Notes: generated by a model not told the origin, from the sequence alone. A DNA stretch of 35,183 nucleotides from Gemmatimonadota bacterium (GCA_021299375.1 JAJTGR010000015.1:1-35183), one strand, 5' to 3'; positions 1 to 8,569 are shown, counted from the stretch's first letter. Numbers and translations are program-made.

Positions 1-3
1 CAC

Positions 4-33
4 CTTATACCACCGGGGGCAGCCGTTATTCAA
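4..33 (-). promoter_or_regulatory. Possible sigma70-type promoter firing leftwards out of the window
   Basis: On the minus strand TTGAAT (33 to 28) and TATAAG (9 to 4) are separated by 18 bases, close to the housekeeping -35/-10 arrangement and unusually AT-rich for this sequence. Transcription would begin just beyond the left edge, so the gene it serves cannot be seen. Confidence 0.35.
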
Positions 34-54
34 TGCCGTGGTGAGAAATCCGGG

Positions 55-138
55 CTAGCTCGCGCCCCCTAGCTCGCGCCCCCTGGCTCGCGCCCCCTGG
101 CTCGCGCCCCCCTGGCTCGCGCCCCCTGGCTCGCGCCG
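55..138. repeat. 14-bp tandem repeat, six copies
   Basis: Six near-perfect copies of CTRGCTCGCGCCCC run head to tail. The first two have A and the others G at position 3; one extra C lies at 111 and the last copy is truncated by about two bases. The array sits immediately 3' of the DinB-like gene. The unit is not a multiple of three and no gene crosses it. On the minus strand each unit contains GGCGCGAGC, which is also the core of the 15-bp repeat inside hrpB at 6314-6403. Confidence 0.9.
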
Positions 139-146
139 TCCCGCCG

Positions 147-689
147 TCACCTGCTCAAGTACCTCTCCCGCGTCAGCACCAGGTGATGCGCCATGTGTCC
201 CGCCAGCATCCACACCAGCGCCCGCGCTGACACCGTCTGGCCGCTGGCCATGCCCACCTGGGCGAGCGCCTCCTCGTCGAGTGACCGCACGAGCGCGAGC
301 GTCGACGCGCGCACCGCCTCGAGTTCACCGACGATGTCGTCGAGGGTGCGGCGGCCGGCCCGGCTCGCGGGCACCCAGTCGTCCTGTTCGAAGCCGGGCA
401 GGGGTGTGCCGTCTCCACGGGCGATGCGCACCAGGCGATAGCTGAACACCCGCTCCGTGTCGTTCACATGCACCAGCGACTCGGCCAGCGTCCACTTGCC
501 CGGGGCATAGGCGAAGCCGGCGGCCGATGGCGGGGCGTGCTGCAGCAGCGCCCGAAAGGCGGCCGGCTGCGCCGCCAGCAGTGCCACGATGTCATCGCCG
601 CCGTCGGCGGTCAGCGCCGCGGCGGCGGCATCGATGTACGTGAGGTGGTAGGGCGCGTGTTCATCAGCGGTGGGACGGGTGATGCGCAT
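147..689 (-). CDS. DinB/YfiT-like putative metal-dependent protein
   Basis: This 180-aa protein looks like a member of the DinB_2 (DUF664/YfiT-like) four-helix-bundle superfamily. Visible hallmarks are the segment PGKWTLAESLVHVNDTERV with His74, and the late helix AGHMAHH with His165, His168 and His169. In this superfamily three His residues bind a divalent metal, so His74 plus two of the late histidines are the likely ligands. Such proteins are cytoplasmic; some are thiol-dependent transferases and most have no known substrate. The ATG at 687-689 is the only sensible start. The 14-bp repeat array follows its stop by about 10 bases. The family call is fairly safe, the biochemical role is not known. 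Confidence 0.85.
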   Translation of the reverse strand: MRITRPTADEHAPYHLTYIDAAAAALTADGGDDIVALLAAQPAAFRALLQHAPPSAAGFAYAPGKWTLAESLVHVNDTERVFSYRLVRIARGDGTPLPGFEQDDWVPASRAGRRTLDDIVGELEAVRASTLALVRSLDEEALAQVGMASGQTVSARALVWMLAGHMAHHLVLTRERYLSR

Positions 690-713
690 GGGGGGTCTGC
701 AGGGGCGGGAGAG

Positions 714-866
714 TCAGAAGAAGAGGCTGCCCCCGAAGAGTGCCCCGGCGAGGCCCACGCCGGCAATTGCCCCCACGTCGGTCTTCCGACTGCCGGCGTA
801 CATCGGAGCAGCGGCGTTGCCGTGGTGGAACACCGACCACTTCACGGCGCGGCGTGGATGCGGCAC
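714..866 (-). CDS. Possible tiny membrane protein (50 aa)
   Basis: A short reading frame fills the gap between alaX and the DinB-like gene. From a GTG at 864-866 it gives 50 residues; from an ATG at 801-803 it gives 29. The C-terminal half (VGAIAGVGLAGALFGGSLFF) is a Gly/Ala/Leu-rich stretch long enough for one membrane segment, preceded by a basic SRKTD. It would be the middle gene of a minus-strand run, 12 bases after alaX. No Shine-Dalgarno sequence precedes either start and I recognise no family, so it may be chance. Confidence 0.25.
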   Translation of the reverse strand: MPHPRRAVKWSVFHHGNAAAPMYAGSRKTDVGAIAGVGLAGALFGGSLFF

Positions 867-878
867 ACGATGGTTCGG

Positions 879-2066
879 TCAGAAGCGGAGCGCCTGCACC
901 ACGTCGGCGAGACGCTCACGGTCAGCGACTGCGCCCTGCGCCATACGTGGCGAGCCACCTCCACGACCACCGACCGCCTGCAATGCTGCGCGGAGTGTCT
1001 GCCCCGCATCGACGCCGGTATCAGCGCTGGTGGCCAGCAGGACGCCGCCCAGGTGCGTGTTCGTCACGCAGATCAGGCATGCGCCGAGCGCAACACACTG
1101 TTGGGCGAGTAGCTCGGCGTCCTTGACTGGCCCGTCCACCGTCAGGCGAATCCGCCGAATGCCCTTCGCGTCGGGCACCGCCTGCGCCCAACGCTCCCGC
1201 GCCTCGTGGCGCGCGAGCTCCTGCTGCAGACGCCGGTGCTCGCGCTCGAGCTCCGTGAGGCGCTGCCCCTGCTGCTCGACCAGCACCGGCAGGTCCTGCG
1301 GCGACGCTGACAGCGGCCGCGCCGCACGGGTCAGCAGATCGGCATCTGCCCGCGCCCGCTGCACGGCCCGGTGGCCGCACACGAACTCCACGCGCGTGTG
1401 GCCTTTGGTCTTCTCGGCACGCCGCAGCAGCATCGCGCCCACCGCTCCCGTACGCGCGACATGCGTACCGCCGCAGGCGCTGCGGTCGAGCCCCTCGATG
1501 GTGACGATGCGCAGGGTGCCCTCACGATCGCTGGCCTTGCGCAGATCGGTGGCGCTGGCCGCGTCCTCGTACGACACGCGCACGGTACGGTTTTCCAGCA
1601 GCAGCGCGTTCGCTTCGTGCTCGATCCGCACCAACCGGTCCGTGGACAGACCCTCCACGCCGGCAACATCGAGGCTGCTCGCGCTGTCACCGAAGTGCAC
1701 GCTCACGGTGGGCCAGCCGTAGCGATCCGCCAGCAGCGCCGACAGCACGTGTTGCCCGGTGTGCTGCTGCATGTGGTCGACACGTCGTGTCATCTCCACC
1801 TGGCCGATCACCATCGCCCCGACCGGCAGTCCCAGGGGCTGCGCGAGGTGATGCGCAATGCGCGCCTCCTCATCGACCACGTCGACAATCGGCATGTCGG
1901 CGAGCACACCAAGGTCGTGCGGCTGTCCACCCGAGGTGGGATAGAACGCCGTCCGGTCGAGGTACACGATGCGGCCCTCGTCGGCGAGGGCGGTCACCGT
2001 CGCGCTGAAGCGGGCGAGCGTGGCATCGTCGTAGTAGAGGCGTTCGGTGGCCTGGACCTGGGACAT
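879..2066 (-). CDS. alaX: Alanyl-tRNA editing protein, AlaX-L type
   Basis: Free-standing editing protein that hydrolyses mischarged Ser-tRNA(Ala) or Gly-tRNA(Ala) in the cytoplasm. The 395-aa protein has the AlaRS-like editing core with the zinc motif HxxxHxxxH (His98, His102, His106 in HMQQHTGQH) and CGGTH (Cys198, His202), and the conserved FYPTSGGQP near residue 41. A coiled-coil-like segment at about 265-300 leads into a C-terminal DHHA1 domain (LGGVLLAT, GGRGGGSPRMAQG), the full AlaX-L layout. The frame stays open far upstream, but that part is antisense to the next gene; the ATG at 2064-2066 gives the family-typical N terminus. The start faces the divergent lipoprotein gene across 60 bases. 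No strong Shine-Dalgarno is visible. Confidence 0.93.
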   Translation of the reverse strand: MSQVQATERLYYDDATLARFSATVTALADEGRIVYLDRTAFYPTSGGQPHDLGVLADMPIVDVVDEEARIAHHLAQPLGLPVGAMVIGQVEMTRRVDHMQQHTGQHVLSALLADRYGWPTVSVHFGDSASSLDVAGVEGLSTDRLVRIEHEANALLLENRTVRVSYEDAASATDLRKASDREGTLRIVTIEGLDRSACGGTHVARTGAVGAMLLRRAEKTKGHTRVEFVCGHRAVQRARADADLLTRAARPLSASPQDLPVLVEQQGQRLTELEREHRRLQQELARHEARERWAQAVPDAKGIRRIRLTVDGPVKDAELLAQQCVALGACLICVTNTHLGGVLLATSADTGVDAGQTLRAALQAVGGRGGGSPRMAQGAVADRERLADVVQALRF

Positions 2067-2113
2067 GGGCTGGACATGGCAGGGTGGATCACGACGGAGG
2101 GCGGGTCTCCGCC

Positions 2114-2119
2114 TATCTT
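2114..2119 (+). promoter_or_regulatory. -10 element TATCTT of a probable leaderless promoter
   Basis: TATCTT ends 7 bases before the ATG at 2127, so the expected transcription start coincides with the start codon. No Shine-Dalgarno is present. The same octamer CTATCTTG with the same 7-base spacing precedes the gene at 8669. Confidence 0.55.
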
Positions 2120-2126
2120 GTGCAAT

Positions 2127-4574
2127 ATGACGCGCCCGACCACCTCCCGACTCCTGGCTGGCTCGCTCGCCATCGGCCTTGCTGTGGTGGCAGGGTGTAC
2201 CGGCGTGCGTGCCGGCGGCCCCCGCACTGTACTCGCCGGCGCCACGGTGGACGAAGCGCCACCGCCGCCGGTTCGGCTGTCGCTGCCCCCGGCCCCGGCT
2301 GATCCGGAGCCGGACGCGGCAGCCTCCGACTCGGCTGCGGTCACCCGCCTCATGCGCCTGTCGTACGTGTGGCACCTGCTCTCGCTGCACCACCCGGCGG
2401 CTGCCGTGCGCGGCGTGCCGCTCGACTCGGCGTTCATTCGTGCCGTGACGCTGGTACGTCGGGCCACCGACGCTCCCGCCCTTGAGGTAGCGTACAGGCG
2501 CTTCCTGGCCGTGCTCAACGATCCGCTCACGACGGTGGAGCGGGACACCGAGGACCCCGCCGTGGCGCCCGACGGTATGACGGCGAGCATCGCTGCCGAG
2601 CGCACCAGCGACAGCATCCTCGTGCTCACGATTCCCACGAGCAGCCGCTATCGCGACGGCAGTGAGGCCTCGTTGCGGGCGTCGCTGACGGACGTACCCG
2701 CCAAGGTGGTGCTCGATCTTCGCACCGCTGTGGCCGGTGCGGCGCTGGATAGTGTGGAGGCGTTCGTTGCCCGCAGCGAACTGGTGGAACGGTTGGCGTC
2801 GGTGCCGTTCATGCGGAGCAGCGTGCGCACGCGGCGCGTGGGCGGCGCCGTGGAGACCGCGCAGGGCTGGCGGTTCGATGATGCCTGGCGCGTGCGCGAC
2901 GGTGCGCTGGTGATGCCGCAGCGGCCAGCCCCGCGGCGGCTCGTGGTGCTGGCCAATGCCCAGACCGTCTTTCCGCGCGCAGTACTCGGCCTCATGGCCA
3001 GCACGCGGGCCACCGTGATCGCCGATTCGGTGCCCAGTGGGGCGCCGCTGCGCGACGACGCCCTGGTGCCCCGCGTGACGCTCTTCCTCGAACAGGGGCT
3101 GCGCGTGACGCTGCGCGCCGGAGAACTCGTGCACGCCGATGGCAGCACCGGGCTCACCGCCGACACGCTGGTGGCGGCCGCGCCGGCCGTGGCGACCGAC
3201 AGTGCGCCGGCGCTCCGCGCAGCGCTCGCCATGTTGCGCACCCAGCGCTTTGCGCGTGCCTCGCGCCTGCCCGTGGTGCGTGCGCCGGCGGCGCTGCCGG
3301 GCTACTACGACGGCGATCCGTACCCATTCATGGGCGCGCGGGTGCTCGCCGGTGCCCGCCTGTGGAGCGCCATGCGGGCGCGGCACGCCCATCGTGATCT
3401 GTACGACGACGATGCCGACGACGTGTTCGAGCGCGCCCTGCCGCGTCTGGAGTCGGCGCGCTACCCCGGTGAGTACGCGGCGGCCCTGCTGTCGTTCGTG
3501 AGTTCGTTCGACGATGCCCAGGTGGGGTTGCGCGGGGCCAGTCTCGATTCGCTGCTGGGCGTGGCCAGTGTGCCCTTTCGCGTGCGCTGGGCCGACGGCC
3601 GGGTGATCATCACCGATGTCGTGCGTGATTCGGTTACGCGGGCGCTCGGCATCGAGCCCGGGCAGGAGGTGGTGGCCGCCGATGGATACCCGATTCCTGC
3701 GTGGCTGCTCGAGCGGCGCCGGTTCGTGTCGGCGCCCAACGAATGGTCACGTCAGCAGCAGCTCATGACGCTGCTGCCTCGCGGTGCCGTCGGGACATCG
3801 CTGTTCCGCCTGCGCGATGTGACCGGCCGCGAACGACCGCTGGCCGTGCCGCGCCGTCCCGAGTATGTGCGGTTGCTGGCCACGGTCGAACGGCCGTGGC
3901 GCAGTGCGTCGCTGGCGTTGCCCAACGATATCGCGTACATCGATGTGAACCGGCTCACCGAGCAGACGGTGGACGACGCGCTGCAGCAGCACCGGATGGC
4001 GCGGGCGTGGATCCTCGACCTGCGCGGCGGGCTCGCCGACTCCAGCCGCGTGGGGGCGCGGGTGCTGCAGGCGGTACGGGAACGGCCGCTGGCGGTGGTG
4101 GCGCAGGAGCTGCACCGCTATCAGTCGCTCCCCTGTCTCGCGCCCACGCTGCGTGAGGCAGCTGCGCAGTGCCCGGATGAGCGCGAAACGCGCGCCCGGG
4201 TACTACAGGGTGACACCGCGGGCCATTACCGCGGGCGTCTGGTGGCGCTGGTCGACGAACGTACGGTGGGTGCCATGGAACGCCTCGCGCTCGCCCTCGA
4301 GGCGACGACGGGGGTCACGTTCATCGGGAGCGCCACCGCCGGCTCGCCAGCGGACGCGGTGACGGTGTCGCTCCCCGGTGGCCTCACGATCACGGTGCCG
4401 GCGATGGAGCTGCGCCGCACCGATGGTTCGCAGTGGCAGCGCATCGGGTTGACGCCGCTGCTCGAGGCGCGGCTCAGCGCGCGCAGCTACCGCACCGGTG
4501 GCGACGAGGTGCTGGAGCGTGCACAGGCGTGGCTGCAGCAGCAGCTGGATACCGGCACGCGTCGGCGGCGGTGA
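2127..4574 (+). CDS. Lipoprotein with two S41-like (C-terminal-processing-peptidase-like) halves, probably inactive
   Basis: 815-aa exported lipoprotein: signal peptide with lipobox VAGC (Cys24), then a Pro/Asp-rich linker. The second half is an S41-type peptidase module: helical cap at about 415-470, PDZ-like region at about 480-545 (RALGIEPGQEVVAADGYPI), and core strand with LDLRGG at about 630. The nucleophile segment reads DERTVGAME (T713, V714, G715), where active relatives carry Ser near the Gly. The first half repeats the plan in weaker form (LDLR near 196, NAQTVFP near 278-283), again without Ser. It is therefore probably a non-catalytic binding or scaffold protein, or a very divergent enzyme. 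The ATG at 2127 is chosen because it opens the signal peptide and follows a TATCTT element by 7 bases. Confidence 0.75.
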   Translation: MTRPTTSRLLAGSLAIGLAVVAGCTGVRAGGPRTVLAGATVDEAPPPPVRLSLPPAPADPEPDAAASDSAAVTRLMRLSYVWHLLSLHHPAAAVRGVPLDSAFIRAVTLVRRATDAPALEVAYRRFLAVLNDPLTTVERDTEDPAVAPDGMTASIAAERTSDSILVLTIPTSSRYRDGSEASLRASLTDVPAKVVLDLRTAVAGAALDSVEAFVARSELVERLASVPFMRSSVRTRRVGGAVETAQGWRFDDAWRVRDGALVMPQRPAPRRLVVLANAQTVFPRAVLGLMASTRATVIADSVPSGAPLRDDALVPRVTLFLEQGLRVTLRAGELVHADGSTGLTADTLVAAAPAVATDSAPALRAALAMLRTQRFARASRLPVVRAPAALPGYYDGDPYPFMGARVLAGARLWSAMRARHAHRDLYDDDADDVFERALPRLESARYPGEYAAALLSFVSSFDDAQVGLRGASLDSLLGVASVPFRVRWADGRVIITDVVRDSVTRALGIEPGQEVVAADGYPIPAWLLERRRFVSAPNEWSRQQQLMTLLPRGAVGTSLFRLRDVTGRERPLAVPRRPEYVRLLATVERPWRSASLALPNDIAYIDVNRLTEQTVDDALQQHRMARAWILDLRGGLADSSRVGARVLQAVRERPLAVVAQELHRYQSLPCLAPTLREAAAQCPDERETRARVLQGDTAGHYRGRLVALVDERTVGAMERLALALEATTGVTFIGSATAGSPADAVTVSLPGGLTITVPAMELRRTDGSQWQRIGLTPLLEARLSARSYRTGGDEVLERAQAWLQQQLDTGTRRRR

Positions 4575-4768
4575 ACTCGTGAAGGTGACCAGCGCTTGCG
4601 TCACGACGGTAGCCATACTGCGGCACCGATGACGGCGTCATGGGCGACGACGGTATCGCTGGGCGCGGCTTCCGGTGCCGTTTCGCCTACCGATCACGCG
4701 AGCTACCCTGACGTCGTCACGGTGCCGCTGATTTCGGTGCCGCCGTTCGCCGTTCCCCACGAGACACA

Positions 4769-7387
4769 GTGACGCTGCCTGCCCTCCCCATCGAGGAGGC
4801 TCTCCCCGCCCTCCGCGCCGCGCTCGCCGCGCGCAGCGTGGCCGTGCTCGAGGCGCCACCCGGTGCCGGCAAGACCACGCGGGTGCCGCTCGCCTTGATC
4901 GGCGAGCCGTGGCTGGGCGGCCAGCGCCTCGTGATGCTCGAGCCTCGCCGCCTCGCCGCACGCGCCGCCGCGCACTACATGGCGCGACTGCTTGGCGAGT
5001 CGGTCGGTGGCACGGTGGGCTACCGCGTGCGCGGCGAGACGCGGGTGTCGGTGCGCACACGCATCGAGGTGGTTACCGAGGGGGTCCTGGCGCGCCTACT
5101 GTCGGCGGACGCGACCCTCGACGGCTACGGCGCGGTCCTCTTCGACGAGTTTCACGAGCGCTCGCTGCAGGGGGATCTGGGCCTCGCGCTGGTGCTCGAA
5201 ACGCAGCAGCAGCTGCGCGACGACCTGCGCGTGCTGGTCATGTCGGCCACGCTCGATGGCGACGCCGTCGCGGCCCTGCTCGCCGATGCGCAGGGCTCGG
5301 CGCCCGTCGTGCGCAGTGCCGGGCGGATGTATCCCATCACGACGCACTACCGCCCGCCGCGCAGCGATGAACGCCTCGACGCGGCCACGAGCCGGGTGGT
5401 GCGCGAGGCGCTCGCCGACAGCGAGGGCGATGTGCTGGTCTTTCTGCCGGGCATGGGCGAGCAGCGCCGCGTTGCCGAACGCCTTGAGGGAGACACCGCC
5501 ATGGCGGCGGCTCGAGTGCGCGTCCACGTGCTGCACGGCAGCATGCCGCTGACCGAGCAGGATGCGGCCCTCGCACCAGCGCCGCCGGGCGCGCGCAAGG
5601 TGGTGCTCAGCACCAGTGTCGCCGAAACGAGTCTCACGGTGGAAGGGGTGCGCGTGGTGGTCGATGCCGGCCTGTCGCGCGTGCCGCGCTTCGACGCCAC
5701 CGCGGGCCTCACCCGGCTGCACACCGTACGGGTGAGCCGCGCCTCGGCCGATCAGCGGCGCGGCCGCGCCGGGCGCGTGGCACCCGGCGTCTGCTACCGA
5801 TTGTGGGACATCCACGAGGAGCATGGATTTCTGGCCAGTTCGCGCGCCGAAATCATCGATGCCGATCTGTCGTCGCTGGCGCTGGAGCTGGCAGACGCCG
5901 GCCTCGCCGATCCGTCGCTACTGCGGTGGCTCGACGCGCCACGTCCAGGCCCCTTCGTGCAGGCGCGGACGCTGCTCGCCCAGCTCGGCGCGCTCGACCC
6001 CGCCGGCCGGATCACGGCGCACGGCAAGCGCATGGCGGCGCTGCCGCTGCAGCCGCGACTCGCGCACCTCGTGCTCGTGGCGGCCGAGCGTGGGCAGCTG
6101 GCGCTGGGCGCTGCGATCGCGGCACTGCTCGAGGAGCGGGACATCGTGCGCGGTGAGGGATTCGGGGGGACGCCGGCCGATCTGCGGTTACGTACGGAGC
6201 TGCTGCAGCGCGGGGGCGATGGGGGCGCAATCGGGATGTATGGCGCGCGGGCGGAGCGGGATGCGGTGCGGCGGGTGCGGGCGGCGGCGGAGGAGCTGTC
6301 GCGGAGGCTGCGGGACGGCGCGAGCTTGAACGGCGCGAGCTTGAACAGCGCGAGCCGGAACAGCGCGAGCGGGAACTACGCGGGCCCGAACGACGCGGGC
6401 GCGACGGGATGGGACGACACCGACACGGGGTCGCTGCTCGCGCTCGCCTTTCCCGACCGCGTGGCCCAGCGTCGGCCGGGTGCGGAACCGCGCTATCTGC
6501 TGCGCAACGGCAGTGGCGCGGCACTCCCCAAACAGGACAGCCTGCACGACGCGCCCTATCTCGCGGTGGCCGAGCTCGAGGGGCAACCGCCGGAATATCG
6601 CATCGCCCGGGCGGCACCCCTGTCCCTCGAGGACATCCTCGCCGACTTCGGCGAGCAGGTCACCCGCGAGCAGCTCGTGTCATGGGATGAGGCCCGTCGC
6701 GCGGTGCAGGCGGTGGAGCGCAGCCGCCTCGGGGCGATCGTCCTGGCCGAAAAGCCGTGGCGGGACGCCGACCCGGCGGCGGTGACCGCGGCCGTCATCG
6801 TACACCTGCGGCGCATCGGCGTAGGCGCATGGCCGCTCGGCGACGGCGCTCGGCGCCTGCGGGAGCGGCTCGCGTTCCTGCGTCACTACGATACGACGTG
6901 GCCCGACGTGGCCGATGACGCGCACATGGCCACGCTCGACGACTGGCTGGCGCCGTTTCTCGATGGCGTGCGCACGTGGACGCAGCTCGAGGCGCTCGAC
7001 TGGCACGCGGCGCTCGCCTCGCTGGTGCCGTGGGCGGAGCGCGCCGCGCTCGACCGGCTGGCGCCGACGCACCTCGAGGTGCCGAGCGGGTCGCGCCTTG
7101 CGCTCGATTACCGTGATCCCGCGACCCCCGTGCTGGCCGTCAAACTGCAGGAGGTGTTCGGCTGGACGAGCACCCCGCTGCTGCTCGACGGGCGCGTACC
7201 GGTCACGCTGCATCTGCTGTCACCGGCGCAGCGGCCGGTGCAGGTCACCCGGGATCTCGCGGGCTTCTGGAAGTCGAGCTACTTCGAGGTGCGCAAGGAG
7301 CTGCGCGGTCGCTACCCGCGGCATCCGTGGCCCGACGATCCCCTCACCGCCGAAGCCACGCGCCGCGCGAAGCCGCGCGGCACGTAG
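4769..7387 (+). CDS. hrpB: ATP-dependent RNA helicase HrpB
   Basis: 872-aa DExH-box helicase. Walker A GAGKTT at 32-37, DEFH (motif II) at 126-129, SATLDGD (motif III), LVFLPGMGEQRR, and motifs V/VI in the region STSVAETSLTVEG to QRRGRAGRVAPG are all intact. The C-terminal HrpB domain (WAERAALDRLAP, LEVPSGSRLALDY, LQEVFGW, FWKSSYFEVRKELRGRYPRHPWPDDP) is diagnostic. Its cellular role is poorly defined; in proteobacteria it is dispensable. Odd feature: residues 516-545 are a six-fold five-residue repeat (N-x-A-S/G-x) encoded by a 15-bp minisatellite, an insertion between the helicase core and the C-terminal part. The start is GTG at 4769; 194 bases upstream hold no gene. It converges on the aminotransferase gene with only 9 bases between the stops. 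Confidence 0.95.
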   Translation: MTLPALPIEEALPALRAALAARSVAVLEAPPGAGKTTRVPLALIGEPWLGGQRLVMLEPRRLAARAAAHYMARLLGESVGGTVGYRVRGETRVSVRTRIEVVTEGVLARLLSADATLDGYGAVLFDEFHERSLQGDLGLALVLETQQQLRDDLRVLVMSATLDGDAVAALLADAQGSAPVVRSAGRMYPITTHYRPPRSDERLDAATSRVVREALADSEGDVLVFLPGMGEQRRVAERLEGDTAMAAARVRVHVLHGSMPLTEQDAALAPAPPGARKVVLSTSVAETSLTVEGVRVVVDAGLSRVPRFDATAGLTRLHTVRVSRASADQRRGRAGRVAPGVCYRLWDIHEEHGFLASSRAEIIDADLSSLALELADAGLADPSLLRWLDAPRPGPFVQARTLLAQLGALDPAGRITAHGKRMAALPLQPRLAHLVLVAAERGQLALGAAIAALLEERDIVRGEGFGGTPADLRLRTELLQRGGDGGAIGMYGARAERDAVRRVRAAAEELSRRLRDGASLNGASLNSASRNSASGNYAGPNDAGATGWDDTDTGSLLALAFPDRVAQRRPGAEPRYLLRNGSGAALPKQDSLHDAPYLAVAELEGQPPEYRIARAAPLSLEDILADFGEQVTREQLVSWDEARRAVQAVERSRLGAIVLAEKPWRDADPAAVTAAVIVHLRRIGVGAWPLGDGARRLRERLAFLRHYDTTWPDVADDAHMATLDDWLAPFLDGVRTWTQLEALDWHAALASLVPWAERAALDRLAPTHLEVPSGSRLALDYRDPATPVLAVKLQEVFGWTSTPLLLDGRVPVTLHLLSPAQRPVQVTRDLAGFWKSSYFEVRKELRGRYPRHPWPDDPLTAEATRRAKPRGT
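6314..6403 (+). repeat. 15-bp in-frame minisatellite inside hrpB, six copies
   Basis: Six consecutive 15-base units (consensus AACGGCGCGAGCTTG, later copies degenerate to AACTACGCGGGCCCG) encode NGASL, NSASR, NSASG, NYAGP and NDAGA. The first four units are nearly identical, which suggests recent copy-number change. The GGCGCGAGC core is shared with the 14-bp array at 55-138. Confidence 0.9.
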
Positions 7388-7396
7388 CCCTCGCCG

Positions 7397-8569
7397 TTAC
7401 GCCAACGCCCCCGGCAGCGCCGCCACGAACTGCTTCATTTCCTCCGGCGTACCGATGCTCACGCGCACCCAGTCGGTGAACGGCGGGAAGGCGCGGCCAA
7501 TGAGGAAGCCCTTGCCAAGGAAGTACTCCTGCACCTGCTGGACCGGGCGCCCGGCCTGAAAGAACACGAAGTTCGTCTGCGACGGCGCGGCCTTCTTGCC
7601 GAGTCTGGCCACCGCGTCGAGCAGCATGGTGCGCCCTTCGCGGTTCTTCTGCTTCACGAAACGCTGGTACTCCACATCGAGGAGTGAGGCGTTGGCCGTC
7701 TGCAGTCCGAACACGTTCGGGTCACCGGTCACGTACTGCGACAGCTTCTGGATGATGTCGGGGCGCGCCACCGCGAAGCCGCAGCGCAGCCCGGCGAGTC
7801 CGTGGATCTTGCTGGCCGTGCGCGACACGATCACGTTCTCGCCCTTGAGCACGAGGTCCACCATCGACCTGTGTCCCGGCCGGTCGACGAACTCGAAGTA
7901 GGCTTCGTCGACGATCACCGGCGCACGGCGCGCCGCATTCGAGACGAAGTCGCGCAGCGCCTGGTCGTCGGCCAGGTTGGATGTCGGGTTGTTCGGGTTG
8001 CAGACAAACACGAGCTTCGTGCTGCTCCCAATCTTCGCGTCCATCTGGTACAGGTCGTGATCGAAGTTGTGGTCGAGCGGCACCTTGTGGACCTTGGCCC
8101 GCAGCGTCTCGCCCCAACGCGGGAGGTCCTCGAATGTTGGCCAGGGGGCCACGATCTCGCCGCCCTCCATGCTGTAGGCCAGCGCCAGAATGGACAGCAC
8201 TTCGCTCGAGCCCTGCGTGACCAGCACGTGATCCGCCGGGACGCCCACATACTTCGCAAACGTCTCACGCAGGGTCTCGCGCACCGGTGGCATGTACCAG
8301 GTGTGTTGCGCCCACCCCTCCATCAGCGCGTCCTTGGCCTTGGGGGACATGCCGAAGGGGTTCTCGTTGAAGCACAGTCGGATGGGGCCCGCAGCTCGAC
8401 GCGCGGTGGTCACGTCGCGCTCCATCTGGGCCAGCAGGTCGGCGTAGGCCACACCGCCGCCGAGCACCCGCGACATCTCCGAGGCCGGGAGCAGGCCGGG
8501 GAGGGCGACGCTGGCGCCAAGGCCAAGTCCGGTGGTGCGAAGCCATTGGCGGCGGGACAGAGTGCTCAC
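7397..8569 (-). CDS. Tat-exported histidinol-phosphate-aminotransferase-like PLP enzyme
   Basis: 390-aa fold-type I aminotransferase of the HisC-like subfamily. Seen: LCFNENPFGMSP at 65-76, substrate/PLP region CNPNNPTSN at 190-198, Asp221 (VDEAYFEF), PLP-lysine Lys254 within SRTASKIHGLAGLRCGF, and a C-terminal RVSIGTPEEM. The N terminus carries a twin-arginine signal, SRRQWLRTTGLGLGASVALPGLLPA, so the enzyme should be exported folded with its cofactor, unlike biosynthetic HisC. Substrate unknown. Start is GTG at 8567-8569 with GAGG 6 bases upstream. It is divergent from the flippase-like gene, sharing a 99-base intergenic region. Confidence 0.85.
   Translation of the reverse strand: MSTLSRRQWLRTTGLGLGASVALPGLLPASEMSRVLGGGVAYADLLAQMERDVTTARRAAGPIRLCFNENPFGMSPKAKDALMEGWAQHTWYMPPVRETLRETFAKYVGVPADHVLVTQGSSEVLSILALAYSMEGGEIVAPWPTFEDLPRWGETLRAKVHKVPLDHNFDHDLYQMDAKIGSSTKLVFVCNPNNPTSNLADDQALRDFVSNAARRAPVIVDEAYFEFVDRPGHRSMVDLVLKGENVIVSRTASKIHGLAGLRCGFAVARPDIIQKLSQYVTGDPNVFGLQTANASLLDVEYQRFVKQKNREGRTMLLDAVARLGKKAAPSQTNFVFFQAGRPVQQVQEYFLGKGFLIGRAFPPFTDWVRVSIGTPEEMKQFVAALPGALA

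Noticed and set aside
55-138. 14-bp array as a CRISPR
   Set aside because: Units are directly adjacent without spacers and far too short for CRISPR repeats.
1371-2126. Upstream extension of the S41-like lipoprotein frame
   Set aside because: It would be antisense to alaX and would bury the signal peptide and lipobox that begin at 2127.
2067-3392. Upstream extension of the alaX frame to an 837-aa protein
   Set aside because: The extra part is antisense to the S41-like lipoprotein gene, rich in Arg/His/Gly as expected of a shadow frame, and AlaX motifs start right after the ATG at 2066.
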